A stretch of DNA of 13,073 nt from Acidobacteriota bacterium (GCA_021810735.1 JAJZIF010000055.1:1-13073); one strand, 5' to 3'. Numbered from the stretch's first letter, positions 6,800 to 13,073 are shown. Made by a program: numbers and translations. Notes: generated by a model from the letters alone, not told the origin.

Positions 6800-8035
6800 T
6801 CACCGTCGCGATGCTCGCTCTGCCAAGTAACGGAAAGGCTCGCCAGCGTCCGCATACGCAAGTTGGTTCGTAGCGGCAAACGTGTCGCCGCCAAACATCA
6901 TCTGGCAGACCTTGTCTGCCAGGTCAATCAGCATTGGAAAACCGCGATGTTCTTGAAGAACGCTGTCGGCCAGCGCCAGGAGTGCCGCTTCATGTACGTG
7001 GTCGGCATGGGCATAGAACACTTGGGCCGGCGCATACTGTGATGCCCGGTACACGCCAATGAGAACCTTGTCACCCGCCACATTGACAAAATCTTCCACG
7101 GCGTTCTTCGCTGCGCCCCAGTGTTGTCCACGGTAATGGCCTTGGGCAATCCGCTCAAGTTTCATCTTCAGAGAGTCCACAATGGCATATTCCAAGGGCT
7201 GCAGGGCGCCGCCGATCGTAAGTAGTTCGCGTTCGTTTGGACCACTGGGTACATACACGAACTTTCCGAACGCGATCAATTCCTTGAGCAGATTGACACC
7301 CATCTCACAAAGTTGTGGACTACCTGATCCTGTTACCAACTCATAGGCCAGAGGATTGCCGTGGCCCATCCGCCAGACCGCCGTAGATTTTTTCAGCAGC
7401 ACGGCGCGCTCGGCAAAAGCCATGATTCCACGACGGGCCAAATCGCTGAGTTGATCTCGTTTTGAGGGTTGGTCTGCGCTCCCACGGCTACGCCGACGTT
7501 CCAGCAATTCAAGGGTTTCCTCAATGGCGCTGGCACCCGATACACGTAGATCACGACGGAAAAGCCGATGTCCCCAAGAGCCCTGGTCACCCCGGTACGA
7601 TACCAAACTCACGCCGATCTGGGTGATTGTAACGGGCAGAGTATCGTGTGTGGCAATGGTGCCGTCACAGGCCTCAACACCACCATTGAAAAGTAGCCGA
7701 CTGTGAATCGTCTCTACCTGCTCTATGGATGTGCGGTACACGCCAGCACCTGCGGGTGCTTGGGGGCGAGATTTTAGCAACGGAAATATCCTGTCGCGGA
7801 TTTCGCGGTGCATTTGGCTTTCCTGACGCACCGCATCGGACACTTCAGCCTGGACCCGCTCATACATCGCCGCTAATTCTGCCCCAGGCCGCCAAGTGTC
7901 GAGGTCCAGAGTGTTTTCGAGTGGCTCTCCGAAGGCTGACTGAAAGTCGGAAGCGCCTACCGCTGCGATTTCTGTGTCGTCGATCGGTTTTTTGACGAGG
8001 GCTTCGTCCATTGGTTCACTCGCTGGGTGGTTCAT
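6800..8035 (-). CDS. NurA-like nuclease
   Basis: This 411-aa protein is the likely nuclease partner of HerA, encoded directly upstream of it. The NurA landmark is EACDGT (121-126), where D124 would be the first catalytic metal ligand. It is followed by an RNase H-like strand series (TITQIGVSLVSY), a PLAYELVTG segment (about 228-236) that may supply the second acidic residue, and a C-terminal RGFPMLIDLADKV (364-376). NurA usually has a histidine in this last motif (AH), but here the residue is aspartate (AD). The N-terminal ~80 residues are helical and acidic. ATG at 8035 has AGGGA about 9 bp upstream; the frame extends to 8161 but runs into the preceding gene without a ribosome site. The family call rests on the motifs plus the HerA neighbour. 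Confidence 0.75.
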   Translation of the reverse strand: MNHPASEPMDEALVKKPIDDTEIAAVGASDFQSAFGEPLENTLDLDTWRPGAELAAMYERVQAEVSDAVRQESQMHREIRDRIFPLLKSRPQAPAGAGVYRTSIEQVETIHSRLLFNGGVEACDGTIATHDTLPVTITQIGVSLVSYRGDQGSWGHRLFRRDLRVSGASAIEETLELLERRRSRGSADQPSKRDQLSDLARRGIMAFAERAVLLKKSTAVWRMGHGNPLAYELVTGSGSPQLCEMGVNLLKELIAFGKFVYVPSGPNERELLTIGGALQPLEYAIVDSLKMKLERIAQGHYRGQHWGAAKNAVEDFVNVAGDKVLIGVYRASQYAPAQVFYAHADHVHEAALLALADSVLQEHRGFPMLIDLADKVCQMMFGGDTFAATNQLAYADAGEPFRYLAERASRR

Positions 8036-8106
8036 AAAGGTACATCCCTGAAAACTATCACCGAATCTACTTCCGCGCCCACGATGAAAGTGCGACGTAC
8101 GGAATC

Positions 8107-8844
8107 TCACTTCATTCCCAACCAGTCCCTCATCGACGGTGCCGGCTTGGCCGATACCCACAAGACACGGGCATATGCGTTGGCACTCGACTCTGGTAGG
8201 CCGAACTCCGTACGCAAGAGCATACTGATGGGATCGACCTGTGATTGGTCAATAAATCTCCTCGCCCTGGTGAATATTTCTCGCCGAGGTGCCAGCAATT
8301 CAAGTGCAAGCATATCGGCCAAGTCCTCCTGGGCCACTGCGCGGGTATCTCGTGCCAAGCCAAGCGGGCCACGTAACCAGAGTCGGGAATACACCCCAAG
8401 AGTTACCCCGCGTAACACGGCCGATAGTCGTTCGGCCGGTGAAGGAGCGCGAGCACCGTCCAGGACCGACAAGATGGTCAATCCGAAGGTGTGAATGGCA
8501 CGATCTCGTGGGAATACATAGTCCAGAAGGAAGTGTGCAAGCTCATGCGCAAGGGACATCCGCTGTTCGTCGGCTGGATCACTGCCGTCAATGAAGATCA
8601 CGCCGTGCCCACGGGAGGCCACCACACATGCTCTCAACTCTCGTTCACCAGCGGGCACGATGGCTGGGAGTCCGTATTCTGACAGCCATGCACGAACAGA
8701 AGCAATGCGAAGCCTTGGAAGTTTCACTACCGCGAGCGGCAATGCCCACAGGATTGATGCCTCGATGTTGCGCGGAAAACCTTCGGAGCCCCCGGCAGTT
8801 CGCCAGAAATCTGCGGCGATCTTGCGGATGTCGTTATTGTCCAT
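8107..8844 (-). CDS. ImmA/IrrE-family metallopeptidase
   Basis: This 245-aa predicted zinc protease has HELAH at 100-104, with H100 and H104 as ligands and E101 as general base. A downstream EDLADMLALELLAP segment (173-186) supplies the acidic third ligand, as in the COG2856/ImmA/IrrE family. Known members cleave HTH repressors: ImmA cuts ImmR of ICEBs1, and IrrE cuts DdrO after DNA damage. There is no HTH in this protein; an HTH protein is encoded immediately upstream and overlaps it by 11 bp, an obvious candidate substrate. ATG at 8844 has an AAGGCGGTGA ribosome site. It lies 71 bp before the NurA-like gene. Substrate and inducing signal are inference. Confidence 0.88.
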   Translation of the reverse strand: MDNNDIRKIAADFWRTAGGSEGFPRNIEASILWALPLAVVKLPRLRIASVRAWLSEYGLPAIVPAGERELRACVVASRGHGVIFIDGSDPADEQRMSLAHELAHFLLDYVFPRDRAIHTFGLTILSVLDGARAPSPAERLSAVLRGVTLGVYSRLWLRGPLGLARDTRAVAQEDLADMLALELLAPRREIFTRARRFIDQSQVDPISMLLRTEFGLPESSANAYARVLWVSAKPAPSMRDWLGMK

Positions 8845-9238
8845 GTTCACCGCCTTTCGGATCGGTGGAGTCTCTTGGACTGGCAAGGCGATCCCTGGCC
8901 GCCAACAGGGTATTGGTGTTCTGATTAGTGTCACAGGCAGATAATGACTTTATCGCCATGGCTTTCCGCACAATTTGCGCCAGCATTGTCGGATTGCAAC
9001 GGGCAAAGGCGGCTATTTTCTTGATGTCCTGCCGAAACCACTTGACGTCTTCCCGAGGACAACGGCACAAAGCCAATCGCGTAATTTGGTTCGGTTCACA
9101 TCCAAGTTGTTTTGCCAGCTCTAGTTGTGAAAGCTGATCGCGCCTGGCAACAAAGGAAAACAAATGGCCAAGGAAAAATGTATCCAGGCTGGCCTTTTCT
9201 ACCGCACGTTCCAGGACGCGGGGCAGGGCATCATTCAT
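8834..9238 (-). CDS. Small HTH protein, candidate repressor
   Basis: This 134-aa protein has a probable helix-turn-helix at about residues 35-57 (QLSQLELAKQLGCEPNQITR), then a helical segment DIKKIAAFARCNPTMLAQIVRKA (about 71-93) and a polar C-terminal tail. Overall it resembles compact XRE-like regulators, although I do not recognise a named family. GGGAG lies 7 bp before ATG at 9238. It overlaps the sigma-like gene upstream by 8 bp and the ImmA/IrrE gene downstream by 11 bp, so the three are translated as one unit. By analogy with ImmR-ImmA and DdrO-IrrE it may be the repressor that the peptidase cleaves; that role is inferred only from domain type and adjacency. Confidence 0.7.
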   Translation of the reverse strand: MNDALPRVLERAVEKASLDTFFLGHLFSFVARRDQLSQLELAKQLGCEPNQITRLALCRCPREDVKWFRQDIKKIAAFARCNPTMLAQIVRKAMAIKSLSACDTNQNTNTLLAARDRLASPRDSTDPKGGEHGQ

Positions 9239-9869
9239 TGTCGGTCTCCCGCAACGAGCGTTTCAGTCGCTTCATCAACCGATCCTTTACCTGCTTCACC
9301 TTTTGCCTCTGTTCTTTCAGAGGTTTGTCGGCAATTCCGAGGGCCTGCGCATATTCATCCGTTCGTCGAATGCCGTCTGACATCAACCTGAACACTGCAG
9401 CCTCCACCGGTGAAAGCGAAGCTATCTCGGCATTGACTCTCTCGCGACACGAGCCCGTTGTTTCCAGTTCCGCGAGAAAAGCCAATGGGCTTTCTTGATC
9501 CTTCTTCCGCGCCGGATCATGGAGTGCGACATCCTTGAAACGGGCAATCCGACCTTGCTGCCGGCGCTCTTTCACCAAAAGATTGCTTAAGTTGCGCTGC
9601 GCAGCCATCTCAAGAAAGGACCAAATACTGGATCGGCCGTGTACATAAACTTGAGGGGATTTCACGAAGTCCAAGACGGCATCTGTTGATGCCTCGTCAG
9701 CCATATTTTCATCACGGAGGTCTTTGTTGGTGATTCGCAAGACTTCCGCTAATGGTGGAATCACCAGTTCGGCGAATTCTGCTGGGGCTATGGTGTCGCC
9801 AGCAACGAGGCGCTGGTGAATAGACAGCAGTTGTTCAGGATCGGGTTTTGTGAACATAGTAAGCGTCAC
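9231..9869 (-). CDS. Sigma-70-like (ECF-type) regulatory protein
   Basis: This 212-aa protein has the outline of a divergent ECF sigma factor. A region-2-like part spans about 15-107, with SIWSFLEMAAQRNLSNLLVKERR at 81-103 resembling the region 2.3/2.4 arginine-containing helix. The C-terminal part, about 149-205, has LSPVEAAVFRLMSDG followed by a two-helix HTH and a basic end, as in region 4. The acidic linker is longer than usual and region 2.2 is weak, so it may be a sigma-like regulator and not an active sigma factor. The GTG start overlaps the methyltransferase stop as GTGA; ATG at 9857 is an alternative. It may direct polymerase to the operon's own promoter, but no matching promoter could be defined. 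Confidence 0.65.
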   Translation of the reverse strand: MTLTMFTKPDPEQLLSIHQRLVAGDTIAPAEFAELVIPPLAEVLRITNKDLRDENMADEASTDAVLDFVKSPQVYVHGRSSIWSFLEMAAQRNLSNLLVKERRQQGRIARFKDVALHDPARKKDQESPLAFLAELETTGSCRERVNAEIASLSPVEAAVFRLMSDGIRRTDEYAQALGIADKPLKEQRQKVKQVKDRLMKRLKRSLRETDNE

Positions 9870-11152
9870 TGCTTTCGCAGACCAAGAAATACCTCGCCTT
9901 CCATGCGAAGGGCCAGTGCATTACCACGTTTGGCTGCTGCTGGCGGCGGCAATGACCGCCGGCCTCCTTCAAGTGGACGGAAAGACGATCCAACATTCTC
10001 CAATCCCACTGATTCAGCTAAGTTGCCAATTACATTCCCGGCGTCAGACTTGTTTTGCGAAATTAAAGAAGGCCCCAGCGCGATTATAGCGGCACCGCCT
10101 GGCTTGAGAACACGATTTATTTCAAGCAGTACCTGGCGTACATCGGAAAGATACCGCCTCACGATTGCCAAGCGGGTTCTATCATCAATGCTATCGACGA
10201 TAGAGGTTTCCAGATGTGATGGCAGACTATCGGGACAATACATCCCGCGCTCGGTACCTACCATTTCAGACCGGACAGTGCGTAAAGCTGACAGTTCATA
10301 ACCCATCCACACTAAGGAAAACTTGTGGGTACGTACGTAGTCGATAGCGTTAAGATAAGGGGGTGATGTCACGACCAGATTGACGGAAGCATCCTCGACG
10401 GGCAATTTACGGGCATCGGCATGTTCGATCCGCGCCCGCACAGGGGGCACACTGTCAACCGTAAACGGTAGACGATCTACTACCACCTTCGAACGTCGGC
10501 GCCATGCATCGAAACCGTCGGGGACAGGTTTGTCTTTCACCTTGTGCGGGCGGGAACGCGAAATATCAAGTGCATAAGAGACGCCAGCCGACTTGGCGAT
10601 TATCAGGCTCGATAGCGTAATCCAAGCGAGGTCACGGTACTTGCCCGCCGGTTCGGCGGCAATTTCCTCGGTCAGCGCAAATAACTGTTTTTGGGAGCAT
10701 GTTGGGAACCAATACTTGAGAAAGTCTTGGCCCTCGGAATTGAAGGCCTTTCGCACCGTGTCCACGTATAACCCATGTGCGGCGTGTCGCTCTGCCCGTT
10801 CGAGTATTTGTGCCAACCTCTTCGTAGCAATTTCGCGCTTATAAGCAGTCGTGGCGACGCGAGACAGCAGGAGAGCCATAGGGTCGATGTCGGTTCCAAT
10901 CACCGCGCGGTGGGCGCGAAGGCTGGCTGTGGCCGTAGAACCGGAGCCTACCATCGGGTCGAGCACAATGTCGCCTTTGGCTGTAAGGGCCACGACGATT
11001 TCCTCCGCCAGCCAAATGGGCATCCTGGCCGGGAAGGGGTGAAACCGCGCCCCATCCGAGTGCGAGTGGCTGTTTCCCTTGCTGCTCGCGATCCTTTTGA
11101 GTACATCTCGGATCGAATTGTTAGATCGCAGTTGCAACTTCACACCTTCCAT
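9866..11152 (-). CDS. N4-cytosine/N6-adenine DNA methyltransferase
   Basis: This 428-aa SAM-dependent methyltransferase of the N-4/N-6 amino type has, in order, FHPFPARMP (37-45, motif X-like), DPMVGSGST (65-73, motif I), IGTDIDP (85-91, motif II), TSPPY (262-266, catalytic motif IV) and LKPGG (349-353). The ~170 residues between motifs II and IV would hold target recognition, an X-I-TRD-IV order as in alpha-type enzymes. TSPPY is most common in N4-cytosine enzymes, but the target base cannot be decided by eye. No classical restriction endonuclease is next to it; the nuclease genes downstream may fill that role. The ribosome site before ATG 11152 is weak, and translation may be fed from the remnant ORF ending 15 bp upstream. 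A Trm11-like RNA methylase is the main alternative. Confidence 0.85.
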   Translation of the reverse strand: MEGVKLQLRSNNSIRDVLKRIASSKGNSHSHSDGARFHPFPARMPIWLAEEIVVALTAKGDIVLDPMVGSGSTATASLRAHRAVIGTDIDPMALLLSRVATTAYKREIATKRLAQILERAERHAAHGLYVDTVRKAFNSEGQDFLKYWFPTCSQKQLFALTEEIAAEPAGKYRDLAWITLSSLIIAKSAGVSYALDISRSRPHKVKDKPVPDGFDAWRRRSKVVVDRLPFTVDSVPPVRARIEHADARKLPVEDASVNLVVTSPPYLNAIDYVRTHKFSLVWMGYELSALRTVRSEMVGTERGMYCPDSLPSHLETSIVDSIDDRTRLAIVRRYLSDVRQVLLEINRVLKPGGAAIIALGPSLISQNKSDAGNVIGNLAESVGLENVGSSFRPLEGGRRSLPPPAAAKRGNALALRMEGEVFLGLRKQ

Positions 11153-11167
11153 TTCATCCGGATTTTT

Positions 11168-11359
11168 CTACTGACCTACCGAATCGGACTCGAATACCGT
11201 GTGCCACCAGCACAAACTGGCATTTTCCTTCTGTGGTGGTGCATACCGTGACATGAACCGTGTCGTATCGCGCTGGGTATCGTGTTCCCATGAGCCATCA
11301 GCAATGAAATGTCGGGGCGAGGCTAATTGCCGGTCATTTGTATGAAGAAAACGAACCAT
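11168..11359 (-). pseudogene. Decayed 5' remnant of an Mre11/SbcD-like gene
   Basis: This 63-codon open frame starts MVRFLHTNDRQL, matching MIRFLHTSDWQL of the intact gene at 4895, and continues with RHF matching RHF. Further on, the DNA at 11205-11222 (minus strand TGCCAGTTTGTGCTGGTG) matches 4740-4757 at 17 of 18 bases. Here it is read in another frame because one base is missing before it; two more are missing after it, which restores the frame so that VFESDSV aligns with VFESNQV. It stops where the intact protein continues. Motif II is destroyed, so it cannot be an active nuclease. A perfect AAGGAG 5 bp before its ATG survives, so it may still be translated as a leader for the methyltransferase. 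Confidence 0.85.
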
Positions 11360-11379
11360 CAACGCTCCTTTCCGTCGGT

Positions 11380-11396
11380 GTGTACAGCATGTTCAC
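11380..11396. promoter_or_regulatory. 17-bp dyad, putative operator
   Basis: GTGTACA-GCA-TGTTCAC has 7-bp arms with one mismatch. It ends about 20 bp upstream of the remnant ATG, where an operator for the minus-strand operon would lie. The natural candidate ligand is the small HTH protein of the same operon. No second copy was seen elsewhere in the window, so the assignment rests on symmetry and position alone. Confidence 0.3.
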
Positions 11397-11613
11397 CACA
11401 ATAGGTGTGGGCTGCGAATCGCCATTTGCAGTGGAGTGAGCGGATCATTCTGGCAGAGCCTGCCCGGCGGCCGCAGGGATGACAACGTGATGGTTTCCGT
11501 GGTACACGCCGTCAACATGGTCTTGTCTCCAGGCCAAATCAAAAAAGGTTTTCAATGCTTTGATTTTACAGGGTGCAAGGCCTGCGCGCAAGTCGCCCTG
11601 AGGTGGTTGCGTG

Positions 11614-11642
11614 TTGATTCATGCCGTAGTGGAGGGTAGGAT
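11614..11642 (+). promoter_or_regulatory. Putative promoter of the protease operon
   Basis: TTGATT (11614-11619) and TAGGAT (11637-11642) are spaced by exactly 17 bp, giving a predicted start near 11649. A strong ribosome site (AGAGGAG, about 11652-11658) precedes the ATG at 11667. It is the best sigma-70-like match upstream of the plus-strand genes. Confidence 0.4.
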
Positions 11643-11666
11643 GGATTATGTAAGAGGAGATGGTTC

Positions 11667-11897
11667 ATGAAAAAAAAGATAAAGAAGCACACCATATCCC
11701 CAGCAGCAGCAAGCCGGGTTCGCCGCGCTGGTCGTGACGCGGCCGCGATGATGAAGTTGGTTGCAAAAAATCCTGGAATCCAAGAACTCCTGGCACTGCA
11801 TCATGATGTCCAAATGACTGAATCAATTTGGGCGTATCAAAGTTACATACCCAACCGATCTGGGTCTACGTCTAACGCCAACATGTTCATTTTGTAG
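11667..11897 (+). CDS. Small hypothetical protein, 76 aa
   Basis: I do not recognise this protein. It has a very basic N-terminus (MKKKIKKH), an Ala/Arg-rich helix to about residue 30, a central MMKLVAKNPGIQELLALHHDV segment (28-48) likely to be helical, and a polar Ser/Asn-rich end. There is no signal peptide or membrane segment. AGAGGAG about 8 bp before the ATG supports translation. It ends 27 bp before the start of the serine protease gene, so the two are probably cotranscribed, and it could be an adaptor, substrate or regulator of that protease. Confidence 0.6.
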   Translation: MKKKIKKHTISPAAASRVRRAGRDAAAMMKLVAKNPGIQELLALHHDVQMTESIWAYQSYIPNRSGSTSNANMFIL

Positions 11898-11924
11898 TCC
11901 CATAAATCGGTGCGGGAGAATATC

Positions 11925-12968
11925 GTGGGTAAAGAGAACCTGTCGTGGAGCGGGATTTTAACCGAACTCATTGCCAGCGGAGCGCCGGGGGCAAGACCCG
12001 ATTATGATGGGGTGCGGCGTAAATATCTGAATCGTCTGGCAGAGAGAACCAAGCGCCATACCATCCTGTATGCAACGAAGTTCACCCAACGCGATCCCAA
12101 TTTGCCACCCGAATTGATAAGTATTGTTGATGAAGATGTTCAGGGTTTAATGGAAGTTGTCCACGGCTCTAAGACGAAAAAGCTGGACTTAATACTTCAT
12201 AGTCCGGGCGGTTCCTTGGACGCTGCGGAGGGAATTGTTAATTATCTCCGGGAGAAGTTCTCCGATATTCGGGTCATCGTCCCTCAGCTCGCGCAGTCGG
12301 CAGCCACGATGATATGTTGTGCGGCCAATGAAGTGATGATGGGAGCACATTCATCACTCGGGCCTATTGATCCGCAGATTTTTGTTAATACACCCTTGGG
12401 ATCAAAATTTGTTCCCGCACAAGCAATTATAGACCAGTTTGAACAGGCTAAGCAGGAGTGCGCCGATAAAAACAAAGTGACCGCGTGGCTGCCAATGCTC
12501 ACCCAATACGGTCCGCATTTAGTCAAGACCTGTAGCTACCTCACAGAGCTTTCTTCTGAACTGGTGGAAGAGTGGTTGGCCCGGTATATGTTTCATGGCA
12601 GAGACGCTTCAAAAAAGGCGAAAAGATTGGCTGGGTGGTTGTCCGACCACAAAAAATTTAAGACCCACGCAAGGCATATCCCGCGAAGTAAACTCAAGCG
12701 AATGGGTATGAATATTACAAAGCTGGAGGATGATCAGACAATCCAAGATCTTGCACTTGCCGCGTTTCACGCGACAACTCATGCTTTTGACGGCACAAAC
12801 GTCGTTAAGATAATTGAAAATCAGTTCGGAAAATCTTTTATGAAGATAGTTTTGGTGCGACAGGCTTTCCCGTTTCCGCTACCGATTCAATCCCCCGTAC
12901 CAACACCAACCCCTATGCTGCCGAGGCAAACGCCCGTGCCCGCGCACTCCATACTAAAACCGCATTAG
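11925..12968 (+). CDS. SDH-type Clp-fold serine protease
   Basis: This 347-aa protein of the serine dehydrogenase proteinase (SDH, PF01972-like) family has a Clp/crotonase fold related to SppA. Motifs are LHSPGGSLDAAEGI (91-104, oxyanion-hole loop), VPQLAQSAATM (119-129, S125 the likely nucleophile) and SSLGPIDPQ (143-151). The helical C-terminal half contains HGRDASKKA and an FDGTNV segment. The last ~30 residues are Pro-rich and low complexity. There is no signal peptide, so it is probably cytoplasmic. I chose GTG at 11925 because GGAG lies 6 bp upstream; a GTG at 11910 has no such site. Proteases of this type are often seen near defence genes. A role with the divergent nuclease operon is conjecture. 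Confidence 0.85.
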   Translation: MGKENLSWSGILTELIASGAPGARPDYDGVRRKYLNRLAERTKRHTILYATKFTQRDPNLPPELISIVDEDVQGLMEVVHGSKTKKLDLILHSPGGSLDAAEGIVNYLREKFSDIRVIVPQLAQSAATMICCAANEVMMGAHSSLGPIDPQIFVNTPLGSKFVPAQAIIDQFEQAKQECADKNKVTAWLPMLTQYGPHLVKTCSYLTELSSELVEEWLARYMFHGRDASKKAKRLAGWLSDHKKFKTHARHIPRSKLKRMGMNITKLEDDQTIQDLALAAFHATTHAFDGTNVVKIIENQFGKSFMKIVLVRQAFPFPLPIQSPVPTPTPMLPRQTPVPAHSILKPH

Positions 12969-13018
12969 CAGCCTGTCGTGCTTAAGGTTTGCTTGAGAGC
13001 AATGCTAACTGAGGAAAC
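12969..13018. other. Short intergenic stretch after the protease gene
   Basis: Between the protease stop and the next possible start there is a perfect 6-bp inverted repeat TTAGCA/TGCTAA (12965-12970 and 13003-13008) with an imperfect CTTAAG/CTTGAG pair inside. No T-run follows, so I do not call a terminator. Confidence 0.3.
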
Positions 13019-13073
13019 ATGATTCCCCCCAAGGCCCCGGCCCGCCGCCACCCTCGGCTGATGATGTACCTTA
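13019..13073 (+). CDS. Possible start of a truncated ORF
   Basis: An ATG at 13019 preceded by GAGG (13011-13014) opens a frame that is still open at the window end (18 codons: MIPPKAPARRHPRLMMYL). It is rich in Pro and Arg and more GC-rich than the protease gene. It is too short to assign a family; it could be the N-terminus of a transposase or another accessory gene, or chance. Confidence 0.3.
   Translation, partial: MIPPKAPARRHPRLMMYL

Larger units (their letters stand above)
11360..11666. other. Divergent intergenic region
   Basis: About 300 bp separate the minus-strand operon with its remnant leader from the plus-strand genes. It holds a 17-bp dyad near the operon side, a plus-strand promoter candidate near 11614-11642, and an AT-rich perfect inverted repeat AAATCAAA/TTTGATTT (11536-11543 and 11559-11566, 15-bp spacer) with no T-run geometry of a terminator. 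A 67-codon plus-strand frame at 11436-11639 has no family features and I do not call it. No convincing minus-strand -35/-10 pair was found; TATTGT sits near the dyad but lacks a good -35. Confidence 0.6.

Noticed and set aside
6762..6803. GTG start of the HerA-like gene overlapping the NurA-like stop
   Set aside because: Not excluded, because GTGA coupling is plausible, but ATG 6761 has a clear GGAG at good distance while the GTG has none.
8036..8161. N-terminal extension of the NurA-like protein to 8161
   Set aside because: No ribosome site, overlap with the peptidase gene, and no family-like sequence; ATG 8035 fits better.
1135..11152. BREX, DISARM, Dnd/Ssp or a type I restriction system
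   Set aside because: There is no PglZ-like phosphatase, no DISARM-type SNF2 helicase, no Dnd sulfurtransferase set and no HsdR/HsdS-like gene in the operon.
11536..11566. AAATCAAA/TTTGATTT inverted repeat as a terminator
   Set aside because: The stem is AT-only apart from one pair, has a 15-bp loop and no following T-run; nothing upstream needs terminating there.
11436..11639. 67-codon plus-strand frame in the divergent region
   Set aside because: It starts with GTG, lacks a ribosome site and family features, and overlaps the candidate promoter.

Overview
The window comes from a bacterium (Shine-Dalgarno starts, tightly overlapping operon genes, higBA toxin-antitoxin pair, a Rho-independent terminator, moderate GC). 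I cannot assign a phylum. Nothing here looks like core metabolism; it reads as an accessory or defence-island region.

Layout. (1) 1-1134: a higBA toxin-antitoxin pair on the minus strand, lying between two imperfect 43-bp direct repeats (20-62 and 1081-1123) whose TGRCCGGTTTT-type motif resembles the multiple terminal repeats of IS21-family elements. (2) 1135-11152: an eight-gene minus-strand operon. In transcription order it encodes a DNA methyltransferase (TSPPY type), a sigma-70-like protein, a small helix-turn-helix protein, an ImmA/IrrE-type metallopeptidase (HELAH), a NurA-like nuclease, a HerA-like DNA translocase, an Mre11/SbcD-like phosphoesterase and a Rad50/SbcC/YhaN-like ATPase. 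Most junctions overlap by 4-11 bp or are short gaps, and a strong terminator at 1052-1079 closes the operon. (3) 11168-11359: a decayed, frameshifted copy of the first ~63 codons of the Mre11-like gene, with its own perfect AAGGAG, lying 15 bp upstream of the methyltransferase. (4) 11360-11666: a divergent promoter region containing a 17-bp dyad. (5) 11667-12968: plus-strand genes for a 76-aa unknown protein and a Clp-fold serine protease of the SDH type. (6) 12969-13073: an intergenic stretch and perhaps the start of a truncated ORF.

How the parts may work together. NurA, HerA, Mre11 and Rad50 are the DNA end-resection set that many archaea encode together. Here the same four activities follow one another in a bacterial operon headed by a DNA methyltransferase. 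My inference is a self/non-self system: the methyltransferase marks host DNA, and the Mre11-Rad50 and HerA-NurA machines load on unmarked or broken DNA and degrade it. The sigma-like protein, HTH protein and ImmA/IrrE peptidase look like a built-in induction switch. This is a hypothesis from domain content and gene order, not a demonstrated function. The Mre11-like and Rad50-like proteins both depart from textbook motifs (DWQLG, GDRH, FTCVP, no CXXC hook), which marks them as a distinct branch and not housekeeping SbcCD.
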